DNA of 64,000 nt from Sternotherus odoratus (taxonomy: Eukaryota; Chordata; Testudines; Kinosternidae): NCBI GenBank assembly GCA_032164245.1, contig JAVMKO010000003.1, positions 41,108,890 through 41,172,889 of the forward strand, written 5' to 3'. How positions within the stretch are numbered: the first letter of the stretch is position 1; each line of letters begins with the position of its first letter. Below the pieces are notes generated by a model that saw nothing but the letters and a program-made list of their open reading frames with translations, did no database searches and had not been told where the DNA came from. The position numbers were made by a program, and so were the translations under genes. Shown here piece by piece: positions 12,585 through 25,019 of this stretch.

Positions 12585-13535
12585 ACATGCTTGAGATAAA
12601 TGCCCCAAAATTAAATTTCCTTTAGTTTAAACATTTAGGAAACTGACTTTCTGTTACTTTCCTGAGTTCTGTTACTCAGGAAATTGGTTTATTAATAGTT
12701 TAACAGCTACATTTAATATAATGGAAAGATAATTTGCTATCATTTATTTTTTATTTATAGTCAGTTTTTCATGCTATGCCTGCTGTTATGTGAAAAGATA
12801 AATGTACTATCTATTATGATCTGTCCTTAGAAAAAAAGGTATAGGTATATTCGGTAGATATACCTAGTTGCTCAGTACACTTTAAAATATAATTATTAAT
12901 ATTAAATTTAATGGTGGGCTATCAGATTGTGAACAGGGACCTACAAAAATCAATTAACATATTTCTGGACAAAACAAGCACAAATCCCTTGGGCTTGTTA
13001 AGAATGCTGCCATTTACTAAACTAAATATGAGACTGGCATTTAAAATTGTAAAGCTCTGATCACTCTTTTTACAAAGAGAAAGCGATACAGTGACAGAAG
13101 GTCAGGTAGCACCTCAGGGAATTATTGTATTACAGGCACAAATACACTAATGAATCATTAGGACAGCATTCTAAACCAATAACAGAATGAAAGTTTAGGT
13201 GACAAACATTTGTTACAGATTTGAAAGCTTCATATCTACAAAACAAATGGCCGCAGCATCTATACATAGAATAATAGTATATATGTATTTGTGGCAGATC
13301 TGTTGAATTTTCAGTCATTTGTAAAGCATGGTAAACCTGATGGGGAAAACATCTTTCAAACAAAACTAAAACAGAATCAATGATGTCAGACAGACTCTTT
13401 TTTGTCATTCTGTTCAGGTGCCATTTATTAGATTTCTTAAGCAACCAGTTCATGATTTGGGGTGTTTACCCTAAATAGCTTTTGTTTTCTGCTTGCCACA
13501 ACATACACAAATGAGTATACCATGGAATAAACAAC
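12585..13535. other. no gene recognised
   Basis: AT-rich sequence. A 107-codon minus-strand frame at 13130-13453 shows no motif or splice context and is treated as chance. Confidence 0.4.
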
Positions 13536-13539
13536 TGTG

Positions 13540-14010
13540 AATGGACTGGCTGCCTCCTGAGTGCCCTTCCCCCCCATTGCATGAAATCTCTCTGCAGGGG
13601 TCCTGCCTCAGTTTTCCTTTTCTTCAAGCTAACAAAACGGTCTTCTCTGGTTTAATCATGAAGCTGGATTTGGTAAAATGATGAATTATTACTGCATAAA
13701 GTTCTCCAGTTCCCATCAAGATGGTACTCCAAGTCTTTCCTGTCAGGGGTCTCCCAGGCATATCCTGCATGGAACATTGTCCCTGAGGACTAAAAATTCT
13801 CTGCTGAGGCTTGCTGACTCTCAACATTCAATGACCCAAGCATCCCCTTTTGCAACTTCCTCCTGATAGTTATAGGAGTATAAATTCCTCTGTACCCAGG
13901 CACTTCAACTAATTAAATTGCATATCTGATCCAAAGTGTGGCATCAGAGCTGATTATATAGCCAATTCAGGTGTCTGGCTCTTAAAGAGGCAGACCACCA
14001 CAATACAAGG
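13540..14010 (-). mobile_element. probable LTR fragment (minus strand)
   Basis: The strings 'ggggtcctgcctcagtttt', 'tctctggtttaatcatgaag', 'gttctccagttcccatcaa' and 'ctcttaaagaggcagacc' follow the order of a chelonian LTR pattern known to me, with 'ttaaagagccagacacc' when read in reverse. No TG...CA ends or target duplication could be assigned. Confidence 0.35.
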
Positions 14011-16130
14011 AAGACCCTGTAAACAAATTATAGCTCAGAAGCATGTACGATCAGTGTAAACATCAAACAATCTTGATATAACATCTAAAGGTTTGTGAAT
14101 AATTGATTTTTCAGGTCATTGGGCAAACTGAAAAATGAAAACAAAATTTGTTGTGGGTCAATGCAAAATGAAAGATTTAGTTTCACAGAACATACAAGAA
14201 AAGTCTGAAAAAAATGTTTGATATTGCAGTGTTTTTTTTTCTCAAGTAGTTACTATTCTGGGTGCCTCCATTTTGGGGTTCCCAACTAGACCCATCTTGT
14301 CTCCCTGTTCTCTCATCGGGCTGAGCACTGCCTCAACACAACTTTGTCCAAAAACTCAAAGCATGTGCCTAATGAGAGCTGTTCACCTTGAACTGACAGT
14401 CACCCAGTGATATATATTTAAGGAAATAAATTATATTTCATTCTGAAAGCAAACACTAAAAACTCTGTTATTCCTTTGAAAACCTGAGATGAAGACAATT
14501 CATTTTACGACATGAATATTAAAATATGTATACACAAATATTACAAGTATTTTTTTAAAATCCCTAGAGTTTATTATTGTATAAGCTTGGCATAGTTATA
14601 CATCAACCATTTATGATTAAGTTAATTATTTGTACTAGGCTACTAAAAGCTCCTTTCTTCCGGACTATTTTAAGCCTCAGTTATCTTTTTCCTCCAGTTA
14701 AATCCAGTACATGTAAACTGCCATAATGGCAGTAGAGTTCTACAATGGGCTTTATTTCATCATAATTGCTAGTTATTTGCTGCATCCAGACTGTTGAAAT
14801 GACTTTTTTAATTCCTGTTGATGATTTTAAAGCCACAATTATTGCTCTGAATTGGAATCCTCTGATGAAGTCTGCAATATGGTGCGAAAGACATCAGGAA
14901 AAAAAATGAAGATTTATGGTAGCATAGTTCCCTAAAAATAAACCTCTATTAATGCATCACTTTTCTCCAATTTTTGGAAATCAGTTTAATTAATTAATTA
15001 TTGTAATTAAAATGTTCAGATACACAGTCTTTACACTGTAATATGGCAAAATATGCCAATGATATATCTTTGATTAATCAATATCTGTGGTGGGAATCAA
15101 ATGGAAAACATCTATTTACTTCTCAGAAAGGTGGAATATCTGTCTGGGTGATGTAGTTAATATATGGTGTAGTTAACATATAGTCAAAAAATGTGAGGAA
15201 CAGGCCAATTGGCCACTTTCTATGGTGTTTGCAACTTGAAAAAATCATGTCATATAATATATAAAAAAATGTTTTGCTCTGCACACAAAGTATAGACCCA
15301 GAATAAAGAGTGGACTTCTGTGACTACAAGGTCCCATTAAAATGTGTTGCCACAAAATATCTCTTGAATGACAGATTGTATTTCATTTAAATTTCTTTTG
15401 TGGATTAAAAAATTGGAAGAAAAAAAAAGAGTAAATCACAGACCTCTTCCAACTCATTTTTTTTGGTTCAATATAAACTCACTTAAAAAAACACCACAAC
15501 AGTTTGCATGTACAGTCTGATCCAGAGTCCAGTGAAATCACCAAAAACAAACAAACCGTGCTAGTGCTTTGGGCTCTTGATAGAAGATCATATATCAAAA
15601 TTAGAAGAGCACCCAGTTCTGCAATCCTTATTAATGTAATAACTAATCAAATGTGTTAGAATTTACAGGACTGATACTCAACTATAAAAGTGTAAATCCA
15701 GAATAACAACACTGATTTCCTTGGAGTTTCTCCAGCTTTATTTGAGCATAACTCAGAGCAAATTTATAGGGTGAAATCCTCACTCAATAGAAGTAAATGG
15801 GAGCTTAATCATTAACTTCACTAAGGGGCAAGATTTGGTGCATATAACACAAAGATCAATTTAAACAGATAATTTGTATTGTCTTAGTAAAGTAGTTATC
15901 ATTACCTTGGTATTTGTATAAACTACTCTGTCTATACAATAGAAAATACCTAGAATATTACAAATATTAAGCTATTTTGCACTTACCAAGGGTGTCGGGC
16001 CTGGGGTGGAAGTGATGAATCTGTTACTTCTAGGACTGACTGTTCTGGCCAATCGCACCAGTTGGCAGAGCACCCCAAAGCATGCAGCCCGGAGAGGTCA
16101 TCCCAAATCGCCATACCTAAGGGATAGCTC
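14011..16130. other. AT-rich stretch, nothing firm
   Basis: No gene or named element. At 15760-15840 the words 'gtgaaatcctcactcaatag' and 'agtaaatgggagcttaatc' resemble an old dispersed amniote repeat ('gtgaaatcctgaccccactgaag' type). The rest is unassigned. Confidence 0.35.
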
Positions 16131-16330
16131 TTGCACTTATTATTAAGTTTTCCCTACTTTCACTGTACTTTATCAAATGCTTTCTCGGAATCAATCAAGA
16201 GCATAGCTGCACAAGATATTGCTGCCTTTTTTTTTTTTACAAAGTTTGTTTAGAATTTCTCTTGCTAAAAGGAATATCATGAAAGGATTGTATTTCTTAT
16301 CCTAAAACCTATATCTGCTCATTTTGAATT
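16130..16330 (-). pseudogene. L1-like LINE reverse-transcriptase fragment
   Basis: The reverse complement of about 16163-16210 translates as AAMLLIDSEKAFDKVQ. This matches the RT palm motif of L1-type LINEs (LLLDAEKAFDRV), which contains the first catalytic aspartate. Just upstream in coding direction lie degraded codons and an A-run, with stops in the flanking sequence. The fragment is short and dead. Assignment to L1 rather than another LINE clade rests on 'EKAFD'; CR1 and L2 elements show 'SKAFDTV' or 'AAFDTI' here. Confidence 0.55.
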
Positions 16331-16779
16331 ATGAAAGGATATGCAGGATTATTTATTCAAGTTGCATGGCTGTTATTTCTGCATATATTGCAGACTAAAT
16401 TTAGAAATAAAATGTGGTGAGAGTTGGCACCAAAAAGCATCTCCTTCAAGTTCTGCGATGAAAGTAGCCATAAGAAAAAGAAACAAAAACAAAAGCCACA
16501 GATATAAAAATGAGGTTATATTTTCAAGTTCATTAAAAGATTTGGAGCCAAAATATCCTAATACAAGAACATTTATGAAAGTCAGCCAGATAGTGACCAT
16601 TAGAAAGAGAAGGATGCCAATTGCATTGGGTGGGCCCAACAAGTCACAGGATTCAAAAAAATATAATAAATGAGCAAACTGTTTTTTCTTGATCATACCA
16701 GTTTTGTACATATAAAATAGCTTTTAATCTAAAAGGGCACATATTTTAAACAATTACATGATTTTTAAAATTGCTCTCC

Positions 16780-17090
16780 TCAGTTACTGACTAGCTGAAG
16801 TGGTCTAATAAAACATCCTTTGCGATTCTTGTTGAAAAATAGTTGTTCAAAAAGTTGAAATAGAAACTTTTATGTTTTGTAGCATGAAAATCTGGTCTAT
16901 GATCCATGTCCTTTCCGAAAACTGGCTTACCTTTTTCTGAGAATGCTATAAACTGCCTCTGAGTTACACTGGACTATGATTTTACACAATAGTTTGCTTG
17001 GCACAGATAAAAGTGTGATACCACACCAGTTATTACAAATCATTAAGAGCTCCTGTCTTTGTCTGTGCCTTGTCATGCTGGGACAGCTTG
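16780..17090 (-). pseudogene. RTE-like LINE reverse-transcriptase fragment
   Basis: On the minus strand, about 17050-16985 reads NNWCGITLLSVPSKLLCKII. This matches the RTE/BovB-type RT segment 'RNWRGITLLSVPGKVFCRVL'. It continues with a degraded ASFRKGHGS..TRF, matching 'QAGFRKGRSCTDQIFTLR'. Stops interrupt the frame. It lies upstream (in coding sense) of the L1-like fragment at 16130-16330, but the clade signatures differ, so I treat them as two old insertions. Confidence 0.58.
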
Positions 17091-17164
17091 TTCACTCTCA
17101 TGATCCTCAGAGTCTGTTCCAGTGGGGGGTTTTGCTTCTGTCAGGTTCAACCATGCCAGATTGA

Positions 17165-18690
17165 TTTGTGGGGGTGAGGCCAGACAAAAACAGATACACT
17201 TGTCCTCCAGATTTGGGATTAGTCAGAGGGCTAAAAACTCAAAATAAGTTACGAAAACAGCAGTTGAGAAATCGACCATTACTGGGTATGATGAATTTCA
17301 GGAATCAATGACCCATATGACTGCCAGTGGTGAATGCTGAAAGGAAGCAACTGACATGAAGACTGAAGTGCTCAACACCAAGACAAAAATAAGATAGCAA
17401 CACAAGAAAAATGTGTCCCCATTTCCTATCAGAAAGAGAGACAGAGACCCAGAATCCATTTCTGGCAATACAGACAAATTCACCTTTTAAAAATCTGACA
17501 AAGCATCGCTTCATTAAATTGATCAATTTGTATACATGATACAAAGACAAATAACTAGGAAGGGTACACAAGCTAGGAAGATAATATCAATTAAGGAAGC
17601 TCTGTTTTTATATTGAGACCTGAGGTATTCGTTTTCATATCTGGTGTACTGAATTTATAAGCATTTTTTTTCTTTCTCTTATGTAACAGTTATGTCTTTT
17701 CCTTTTTCTTGTAATCAACATGGCTAAAAAAGTTTCCTATCATTGCTGCTCTAAACACATCTCATACTGAGCCTGATTATTCAGTTTTTACTCAAGCAAA
17801 ATTCCCATTGAAGCCAACTGTTTGATTGCTCAGGGCTAAATTTAGTAGTTTCCATTACTTCTAAAACACAGCCAAAATGTCCATTTTAAGTGGAACCCTT
17901 TGAGCTTTTTGGATGGCAGAAACTGAGTTTAAAAGACAATAAAAGACCAGAGGCATAAGAATGTATGAATATCCCTGGGCTTACTGATTTCTGAAATAAA
18001 AAGCACCGCTGAACTTCGCCATAAAAGGTAGTGTTTAAACACTTCTTTTACAGGTAATTTTTTTCAGGTGATTAAGCAGAACATATTTTCAATGAAGACA
18101 GGAATGTTGCTACTAATGACTATTACTGTGAATGTATAAGCAATTAACATTTTTAATGATGAACTTAAAGAGCCTGTAAGCAAGAATAACTCCACTGAAG
18201 GCATATTCACTGCATTTACATCCATTCAGAATTTGGTCCCAAGAATTTTCATCCATAAGAAACTGCTGCTGCTGCTTTTTTTCTGCTGATGTGATAGCTG
18301 GTATAGCTCCCCACACTGAGAACAGTGAGCAATGTGTGAGGTAGGTTTTAAGATATGAGACTACAAAGCCAAAAGGAATTCTCAGAATATCAATCTCCCT
18401 GGTACCAAAGCAGTTCTTAAAAGCCGCTGTTCTTGTGATGAGGTGGTGATAGAATAAAAGATCAAGGATGGTATAACTTTATTGCTAATTTTTTTTAGCA
18501 AAGACCTACCTCTTTTGTTTCTCCCAAAGGATTTAAATTCTTTTTGATTGGAAGACTGATATGTCTAAAAAGAAAAAGGAGAGGAGGGAATATAGTCCAG
18601 TATTCAGAAAGGAAATAGATATAATTTTATTTGTATCCCAAGTAGCAATATTAAGCAACAAATGATCAAATAATGTATGTTGAGTATCTA
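17165..18690. other. no gene recognised
   Basis: AT-rich. Short minus-strand frames at 17298-17571 and 18113-18316 lack motifs. A short 'ctgctgctgctt' run at 18260 is the only simple-sequence feature. Confidence 0.4.
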
Positions 18691-18692
18691 AT

Positions 18693-19361
18693 TGTAGTGG
18701 AGAGCATGCCCCACTCCAGGAGAGCAGGGGTTAAAAGCAGCCTTTGGAGAGAGCTGTGGCTGGGACCGAATTAGAAAAGGGGTTAAGAGCAGTCAGGGCT
18801 GTGGCCACACCTAAACAGGTCGCAGCTAGCTCTGATGTAAGGGCTAAAGGAGGAGCTGGGTCAGTCTCACTCCAGCCTTGAAGGGGGAAGGACCTAGCTG
18901 CCTGGGAGCAGAGGGTACCTGAAGCAGAGCAGGGCTGGGGAAGGGCCAGAGAAGCTGGTGAGCTCCAGCCTGGCAATTCCCCAGGATGAGGCATGGTTAA
19001 GGCCTAGGAAGGTACTGGAGCTGTAGAGGTGCAGCCCAGAGATAGAAATTCAGCAGGTCCAGAGCCAAACCCCTTTCCAATGATGACTGGCAATCACAGA
19101 CTGCAGTTTGCCCCAGGGAAAGTGGTCTTAGGGAATTGCTGTAGATTGTGGGCTTGTTGTACCCCTGGGAGGGGAGACCCAGAGTGTGTGGGTATTGCAG
19201 GGGCAGCACTCCAAACGAAAGGGCTTCTGGGGTCCTGGGGGGACCTGGGGCCTGAGGCAGGAGAGACACCATCCAGGAGGGGGAAGTCCAAGTTCTGGAA
19301 TGGAGCTAACTCCTGGCTAATCAGCAGGAGGCTCTGTGCAGTGAGTCAGTGATCTGCTACA
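18693..19361 (+). mobile_element. solo LTR, turtle-type
   Basis: The segment starts 'tgtagtggagag' and ends 'gatctgctaca', giving a 5-bp terminal inverted repeat TGTAG...CTACA. It is clearly GC-richer than its AT-rich flanks, with a sharp edge on both sides. Phrases such as 'gctgcctgggagcagaggg', 'ctccagcctggcaattccc' and 'cctgggaggggagacccag' match an LTR family I associate with chelonian genomes. The flanking 5-mers (ctaat / ttagt) do not form a convincing duplication. Open frames up to 107 codons inside it are by-products of its GC content. Confidence 0.65.
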
Positions 19362-20185
19362 TTAGTCAATTTTTACTTCAGTTAACGGGAGAATCAATGA
19401 GCACAGAACATCAATAAGAGAATTAAATCATTAAATAAGATTATAATCGGAAAAGTGATTGCGAAAATGGCATTGTGAGGTTCCCTATTTTTTCCATCCC
19501 AATGGGTTTCCTATTATTTTCTTTCACATGAAGTTTCTAACTGCTAACTCTGCAAACCCAATCTATAATCTTAGCTTTTTTCATTCATCCCCTCGCATTA
19601 ACTGTATAAAATCTGCACTCTAATTGGTGATGAGCTAAGAACAGAATCTAACTTGCTCTTGCATGGGTTTTTTAATTCTGAAGCATTAACACTAGTAAAA
19701 ATGTGTTTTGTCAATAACTTACTCTGACTACATTGCTACAAACTGGAAAGGTCTCTGAAGGGGGCAATCATGGGACAATGGGGGGGAGGGTTGGATGGGT
19801 TGTGGCCTCTGAGAGGGTGGGAAATGGGTGGGAGTCGGATGGGGTGGGGCCAGGCTGTTTGGGGAGACAAAGTTGTCCCTGGGTGCACACCCTAATGAAA
19901 TGTGCTGCGCACATCCATGAGTACCATCCAGCCTTAAGGCAGTATTCATGAGTATGAACAAATTGGAACAAATTACTGCTTGAACCAGTTTTGGATTTCA
20001 GTGTTTCTGAGTCAAATAAAAAGCAAGATCCAGAAATGTCACTTCATTCAAATACCTTTTCATTACAAAAAGAAATAACATTTTAACAGAATAAGTTACA
20101 GTATTGTAGAATCCTGTATAATAGAAATAGCTTTTTTATTTAGTTAAAAAAAATTCTGAGAAAAATATTGCTTGAACAGAGGTTG
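19362..20185. other. no gene; G-rich patch at 19760-19860
   Basis: AT-rich except for a G-rich plus-strand patch with 'ggggggagggttggatggg', which creates mirror open frames on both strands. No repeat family was recognised. Confidence 0.35.
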
Positions 20186-20189
20186 GCCT

Positions 20190-20305
20190 ATGGTAAGACC
20201 AAATAAACTTAGATCATTTCTCATGGGTGTTTTTCCAACCTTTTTTAAAAAAACTTCAAATGATGGAGATTCCACAACCTTCCTTGAAAGCCTATTCCAG
20301 ACAGT
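20190..20305 (-). repeat. CR1 LINE 3'-region fragment
   Basis: 'caaatgatggagattccac' followed by 'aaccttccttgaaagcctattccag' matches the well-known CR1 string 'gatggagattccacaacctccc...gcctattccag' on the minus strand. Confidence 0.6.
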
Positions 20306-20660
20306 AGCAGATTTACCATGGTAACACTGGTGCCATGGCGCTCAGCCCATGCTCCTAAGGAGGCCCCAGCCTGGCCTCTCTTCTCTGCCCCCAGGTGTCT
20401 CCAGTGAGGGCAGATGCTTGCTGCTACCAGCACCTGGGGCTCAGTCCTGCTACTGCTCTGCTGGCAGCCAAGCACCCTTCCTTCCCTGGGCATGCTGCAT
20501 TCAGCCCCTCCAGCTCTCACTTCCTCTCCCTGCCACCGATCAGCTGTTTGCTAGTGAGGGAGAGTGAGGAAGTGAAGAGTCCAGGGCAGGGCCTTTTGGA
20601 AACTGGTGGAATCTGGGCATATGCCCTCCAGCCCTCTGCCGAGAGCCATTTACGGTCCAA
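20306..20660. repeat. GC-rich block, probably repeat-derived, unclassified
   Basis: A GC-rich island of about 350 bp with 'ggtgccatggcgctcagccc' near its left edge. Open frames of up to 91 codons on both strands have no motif. The abrupt composition change suggests an insertion, but no TIR, TSD or poly-A was found. Confidence 0.35.
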
Positions 20661-21169
20661 ATCTGTATAGATTATTTAGGTTAATCTTTCCAATGGGACT
20701 CAATGCTCAGTCTGATACCATCAGAGATGCTTAGTTTTGCAGTTCTCAAATTGTGGATTTGTGTCTCCAGAGGTTAAATGCTTGTTAAAATCAAAAATGG
20801 TTTTAGATAAATAAATAATATATAGAGATGAGAAATAACAGACCTCAACTCTATTGTCCCAAATTTGTGTACACAGAGTCAACCCCTTCCCTCCCTTTAA
20901 AAGTTTCAAAAAGTTCAATGAATTGAAGATTGCTGGGGTTGGAATAGATGTGGACAAGGAGAAGAAGTTTGGAGATAAATGTGAGAAGAGAGAAACATAT
21001 GCTTTTTTGTTAAAAATATTATGTTTGCTGTTGAAGAAAAAAATCCAGAATACAAGCTGCTGAACTGGAATTAATTTGCGAATTGGATACCATCAATTTA
21101 GGGTTAAACAGAGACTGGGAATGGCTGGGTCATTCCAAAAATTGAGTATATTTCCCCATGATAAGTATC

Positions 21170-21400
21170 TTTACACCTTCATATCAACTGTCTGATACAG
21201 ACCTTCTTGATTATCACTACTAAAGGTTTGTTTTTCTGCTGCTGATAATAGCTTCTCTAAATTAAATAGCCTCTTAGAATTGGTATGGCAGTTTCCACCT
21301 TTCATGTTTTCTGTGGGTATATATACATCTTACTTCTGTGTGTTCTATGCATCCGGTGAAGTGGGCTATAGCCTATGAAAGCTTATGCTGAATTATTTTT
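21170..21400 (+). mobile_element. Penelope-like element terminal fragment
   Basis: 'gcatccggtgaagtgggctat' followed by 'agcctatgaaagcttatgc' is the terminal hairpin-like motif of vertebrate Penelope-like elements (tgaagtgggctatagcccacgaaagcttatgc). The preceding 150 bases, with 'ctgctgataatagc' and 'ttggtatggcag', fit the element's untranslated end. No coding sequence is attached. Confidence 0.65.
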
Positions 21401-21414
21401 ACTCTCTGAGTGCA

Positions 21415-21990
21415 GTGTTTCAACCAATTGTGCACCAACCTCATGGTAATTTCATCTGGATCACATTTCTCTAATTTGCTTCTGAGAACACCATGCTGGA
21501 CTCTGTCAAAAGCCTAATAAAATAATGATTATCACATGTATTGCTTTCCCCTTATCTATTAGGTCAGTAACTCTGCGAAAGAAGGAAATTAGGTTGGATT
21601 GAATGACTAATTCATGACAAATACATGCTGGCTCTTCCTTACAACCATATTATCCTACAGGTGCTTACACAATGATTAATACTTGCTTCCAGTGTCTTTC
21701 CAAATTTCAAAGTTAGGCTGATTGATCAATAATTCCCTGGAATTTCTTTGTTCCCCCTTTTTACAGATAGGTACTATGTTTGCCCTTCTCCAGTGTTCAC
21801 CCCCTCTCCTGAAATTCTCAAAGATAATTGCTAACGTTTCCAAAATTCAGGTAGTTCCTTATATACCCTCAGATGACTTTCATCAGTCCCTGCCAACTTG
21901 AATACATCTGTCTTTTCTAAATATTCTTTAACCTTCTCTTTTCCTATTTTGGCTTGCATTCCTTCTCCCTTGTTTTTAATATTAATTGTG
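21415..21990 (-). pseudogene. CR1 LINE ORF2 C-terminal region fragment
   Basis: The plus strand shows the CR1 antisense signature in order: 'accatgctggactctgtcaaaagcc' (21490), 'aaatacatgctggctcttcc' (21620), 'attgatcaataattccctgg' (21720), 'ttcccccttttta' (21748), 'gccttctccagtgttcacc' (21783) and 'aattctcaaagataattgctaac' (21813). In CR1 this encodes the end of the reverse transcriptase and beyond. Indels break every frame, so it is a dead, truncated copy abutting the Penelope fragment at 21170-21400. Confidence 0.75.
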
Positions 21991-24605
21991 CTGAGTATCT
22001 GAACAACTTATATATGCAGCTGGGCCAATATCCCGTCCCACACCCCATTAGCTTTGGTTGGGTTGCTCAGGCATATCAAGCCATGATTGGGCAGCATTCT
22101 TTAAGTAAGCGCCCCGGAGTATGTAAACTGGAATCCACACCAAGCAGTGATGCAATTTTAAATAGCTCTGATTTTAAGCTGTGCCTCAGTGGAGTGGCTA
22201 GCTAGTAAGACTGAGGAAGATGGCCCACTCAAATATTAGACGAATTTTCCAAAGAGGAAGGATGTTCTAGTGATTAGAACAGTAATAGAGTGGTGTGGAG
22301 GGTGGAAGTTGCATTTCATGAAGGTTTTTTAAATTCCAAAATATGGCTTTGCAACAGAATTGGTGTCCACTACTGGTTTTGTTCATATCACCTGCCTTCT
22401 GTTCTAACCCTGGAGATTTAGGGGCTATTGACTATGTGCACAAAGTCCTTCTGAGCTCCTTTACAATGGTTGCCTATTTTCTTAACTCTGAAATACTCTC
22501 TGGCATTGTCAGTCTGCATGACCTAGGATGCCATATGGTGAACATCATCAGGGGCCATGATTGGACAGGCACTAAGTGAGGTGTTGACCTGATCTAGACT
22601 GTATTTTTGTTTTACTGTTTGTTTTTTTTGTAATTCCATTTCTCATGTTGGCATGACAGTGCACCTAAGGGTAGGGATAGAAACTTAATACAGATCTCTC
22701 ACTTGGCTACTTTTTGGTACCTCCAATAGATAAGGAACAGTAACTTTTAAGATTAAGCATAATATACCAATGCTCAGAACCTCCTGAAATAATAAGAACA
22801 GCCATCACTGGACCCAGGATGCTGGATGAACAGATCAGAACTGGGAAGGCAACTAAAACAATGAAAAAAGCCTAATTGGAAAAAAAAAAAAAAACTGGTA
22901 CAAAAAAAAAGTATTCTACATCTTCAGGGAATAAAGGGCAAGTAAAATATGTGAAACATAGGAGAGAAAAAGTGGAAAATATGAAACAGAATGGGAGGAA
23001 CAATGAAAAATCGTATATATTTGCTAGGGCAAGAATAAAGTGGTTTCTGAAAGAGACAAAGAAACAAAACTAATTAAATACATTTAGAAGAATTGTAAAA
23101 ATAGGCCACATTAATGTGTAACCTGGTGGCATTTTAAAGTATTATTAAGTAAAAACAGAAAGCAGATAAAGAAATAATCATTGAAACTAAGGTAAGATGG
23201 TGGTTTAAAAGAACATAGATACAAATTAATAACCACTACATAATATATTCATAGAAAAAAAAACAATGTGGACTCGATTAAAAGGAAGTGTTAATGTTTA
23301 ATTAATTAAACTTTTGTGGCATTGTAATTTGTAATGAGGGCTGAAACAGATAATCTTAATTTCCCAAGGGACTGAGATGATCAGAGTCAAACCAAACATG
23401 CAAGTTCCAAGTAATTTTTTAACAACTTATTATTAAGTACTGAAAAAGAGAATCAGACAGATTTTTTTGCAGGGTTTTCTTCTACACAATATTAAATGTT
23501 ACCAAACCCTGAAGTGTTTTAAGCAGAACTCTTTCACAGTGATAAGCAGTTCTTCAATGACTAAACCTCTGTTGACCTGAAATCTTGGAGAAAGGATCCC
23601 CTAATGAACTAAACAGTTTTCAAGGGAGCCCCTTAAGAATAATAATAAGAAATAAAATAAAATTAGAGTAGTTTAAAGAGATAATCTTCCTAACATGAAA
23701 ATCTTCAAATTGAAAATTAAATCCATCAGCAAGGAGGTAATCAAAAATGTCTTTCATTTATTAAATCTTTTAGTAGGTAGAATTTCCTCCCCTTCCACAA
23801 CAACCCACTCACACTTTTAGTGATAAAAATTTTCTTCAAGGTAAGGAGGTGAAAATAGTTTCCCTAAGGCATGAAAAGCTTTTCCCAATGACAATATTCT
23901 TTTCATGGTATGAATTTTCAGAGAAATGTGGGGGCCATATTGAGAATCACCCCATATTTATTTATTTTTCAGTTGATAAAAGTGCACCAATACCAACATC
24001 TCTGGATGCACGTTCAAATCTACTCAATGTGGAACATAACATGACTGAATCTAAACAGGCTCCCCATAGTCAACCACAAGCTAAAACATACCTTATTCTA
24101 AGTATAGGTACAAAAAAAGCCTGAGTAAACAGATGCACTTTACATTATACCCTAAGGGCTAAGAAACAAATAACATTAGAACTTTTCATCCCTGGAACTC
24201 AAGATTTGTTTTGAGAACAACAGCCATGCTACTGTTCGATATGTTTCTATTACTTCCACACTGAATAGACTACAAAATTCTGCAGTTTGGAGTCAAATCT
24301 CTTCAGATTTTCCCCCCAGATTTCTGTTAATTATCCAGTGGCCTAGTTCTGCAACTCCCAAGGAAACCAAAAAGGGAGAAGCACATGCCTATTAGAAAGC
24401 AAAATCCATTATCTAATACTGTCATTCATACCTGGGTAAGAGGAAAGAAAAACACCTGCAAAAATATAGAGTTTGTGAGTTCTTAGCTAATACATGCAAC
24501 CTGGGCAAGAGCTGACATCTGGCCTGCCAGCTTTACGCCATTATATACAGGTATGAATGCAGCACAGAGAGCTTCATCCCACATATAGGAATCTGGCAGG
24601 ATTTG
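21991..24605. other. no gene recognised; A-rich
   Basis: Long AT-rich stretch with a poly-A run at 22878-22893 and A-rich strings to about 23070, which make a Lys-rich 65-codon frame of no significance. No exon, RNA or named repeat was recognised. Confidence 0.4.
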
Positions 24606-24612
24606 CGTAGGG

Positions 24613-25019
24613 CAGTGGCTTCCAACCTTTCCAGACCACTGTATCCCTTTCAGGAGTCTGATTTGTCTTGTGTACCTCCAAGTTTTATCTCACTTAAAAA
24701 CGACTTGCTTATAAAATCAGATATACAAATATGAAAGTGTCACAACACACAATTACTGAAACAAATACTTAATTTCTCATTTTACCATATAATTATAAAA
24801 TAAGTCAATTGCGATATAAATTGTGTACTTATATTTCAATAGTATATAGAGTAGTATAAATAAGTCATGGTCTGTACAAAATTTTAGTTTGTACTGACTT
24901 CACTGGTGCTTTTATGTAGCCTCTTGTAAAACTTGGCAAATCTCTAGATAGTTGATGTACCTCCTGGAATATCTCTGCATACTCCCAGGGTTACATGTAC
25001 CCCTGGTTGAGAACCACTG
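24613..25019. mobile_element. non-autonomous hAT-Charlie-like element, 407 bp
   Basis: The left end 'cagtggcttccaacc' and right end 'ggttgagaaccactg' are inverted repeats of the common vertebrate hAT terminus. Interior words such as 'tcaggagtctgatttgtctt', 'cacttaaaaacgacttgctt' and 'tgtacccctggttgagaacc' match an element I know from turtles. There is no transposase. The immediate flanks do not show a clean 8-bp duplication (gcgtaggg versus gttttgtg). 'gcgtaggg' does recur as 'gtgtatgg' five bases further out, so the insertion is old or the right edge has shifted. Confidence 0.7.

Noticed and set aside
16341..16711. Overlapping 110- and 112-codon frames, the minus one very hydrophobic (membrane-protein-like)
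   Set aside because: The hydrophobicity follows from a Lys-rich AT-rich plus strand. It lies between two LINE relics and has no splice or promoter context.
18688..19366. Target duplication around the LTR at 18693-19361
   Set aside because: ctaat versus ttagt match at 3 of 5 positions, not enough to support it.
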